Positions 38,355-38,402 of a stretch of DNA of 38,402 bases are shown piece by piece (position 1 is the stretch's first letter; every line of letters begins with the position of its first letter). Where the stretch lies: NCBI RefSeq assembly GCF_001437125.1, contig NZ_JQCA01000049.1, positions 1 through 38,402 on the forward strand. Direction: 5' to 3'. The notes beneath the pieces are model-generated. The model ran no database searches. It had not been told where the DNA came from and worked only from the letters and a program-made list of their open reading frames with translations. A program made the translations under genes and the position numbers. The stretch comes from Levilactobacillus paucivorans. Its GTDB lineage: Bacteria; Bacillota; Bacilli; Lactobacillales; Lactobacillaceae.

Positions 38355-38402
38355 TTACACTTTAAGTGCAACACTAATTAAATAAAGAATGGCCCATGGC
38401 CA

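Noticed and set aside
1-38402. Insertion sequences, tRNA or rRNA genes, CRISPR arrays, prophage structural genes
   Set aside because: None seen on either strand; the long repeats do not encode transposases and are not CRISPR-like.

Overview
The window looks like chromosome of a Lactobacillaceae species, probably near Levilactobacillus or another heterofermentative lactobacillus. This is inferred from gene content and similarity recognised by eye: PepO, a lactonase of the 6-phosphogluconolactonase type, paired YibE/F proteins, an LPQTG surface protein, DHA2 and BCCT transporters, about half G+C, and frequent TTG/GTG starts with strong Shine-Dalgarno sites. No rRNA, tRNA, CRISPR array, complete IS element or prophage was seen. 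About 40 protein genes are called, several too short for routine ORF calling.

Layout. 1-2380: a tightly coupled trio made of the end of a DinG/YoaA-like helicase, an MmcB-like PD-(D/E)xK nuclease and an sce7725/T4-beta-like protein; this is the best candidate for a little-described DNA repair or defence module. 2454-3279: a small membrane protein and a membrane-anchored HTH regulator. 3619-6899: lactonase, GNAT-like protein and APC permease. 6986-9170: two VIT/CCC1-type metal transporters divergent from a PerR-like Fur-family gene, with a PerR-box-like site between them. 9396-14726: secreted amidase, YibE/F pair, a 38-residue basic protein, a universal stress protein and a lipoprotein. 15281-19191: MarR regulator, PepO and an LPQTG surface protein with a Pro/Glu repeat stalk. 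19450-24737: galE, pgm and a PEP-carboxykinase-like P-loop protein, all on the minus strand. 24886-27042: aroE, SDR and ASCH operon. 27487-29887: alpha/beta hydrolase with a coupled 20-codon leader ORF, and a DHA2 MFS pump. 30090-32336: two tiny genes, map and menG/ubiE. 32415-38402: a small AT-rich ORF, a 3-methyladenine glycosylase, DUF488, a HAD phosphatase with an altered catalytic motif, a second universal stress protein, a zinc-ribbon/DUF805 membrane protein, and a BCCT transporter whose 5' end looks damaged.

The strongest non-coding signal is a family of about 180-190 nt structured interspersed repeats (3413-3600 minus, 10510-10688 plus, 14895-15079 minus, 27065-27247 plus). They share one architecture: a long closing stem around internal hairpins. 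Compensatory changes in the stems imply selection on an RNA or cruciform fold. Other long hairpins lie at 20668-20758 and 36636-36732, and structured leaders precede pgm and map. Most transcription units are separated by clear intrinsic terminators.

Functional threads are metal and peroxide homeostasis (PerR-like regulator with the VIT pair), sugar-nucleotide and glycogen/exopolysaccharide precursor metabolism (galE, pgm), cell-wall and surface functions (amidase, LPQTG protein), DNA maintenance (helicase trio, glycosylase) and stress (two Usp proteins).
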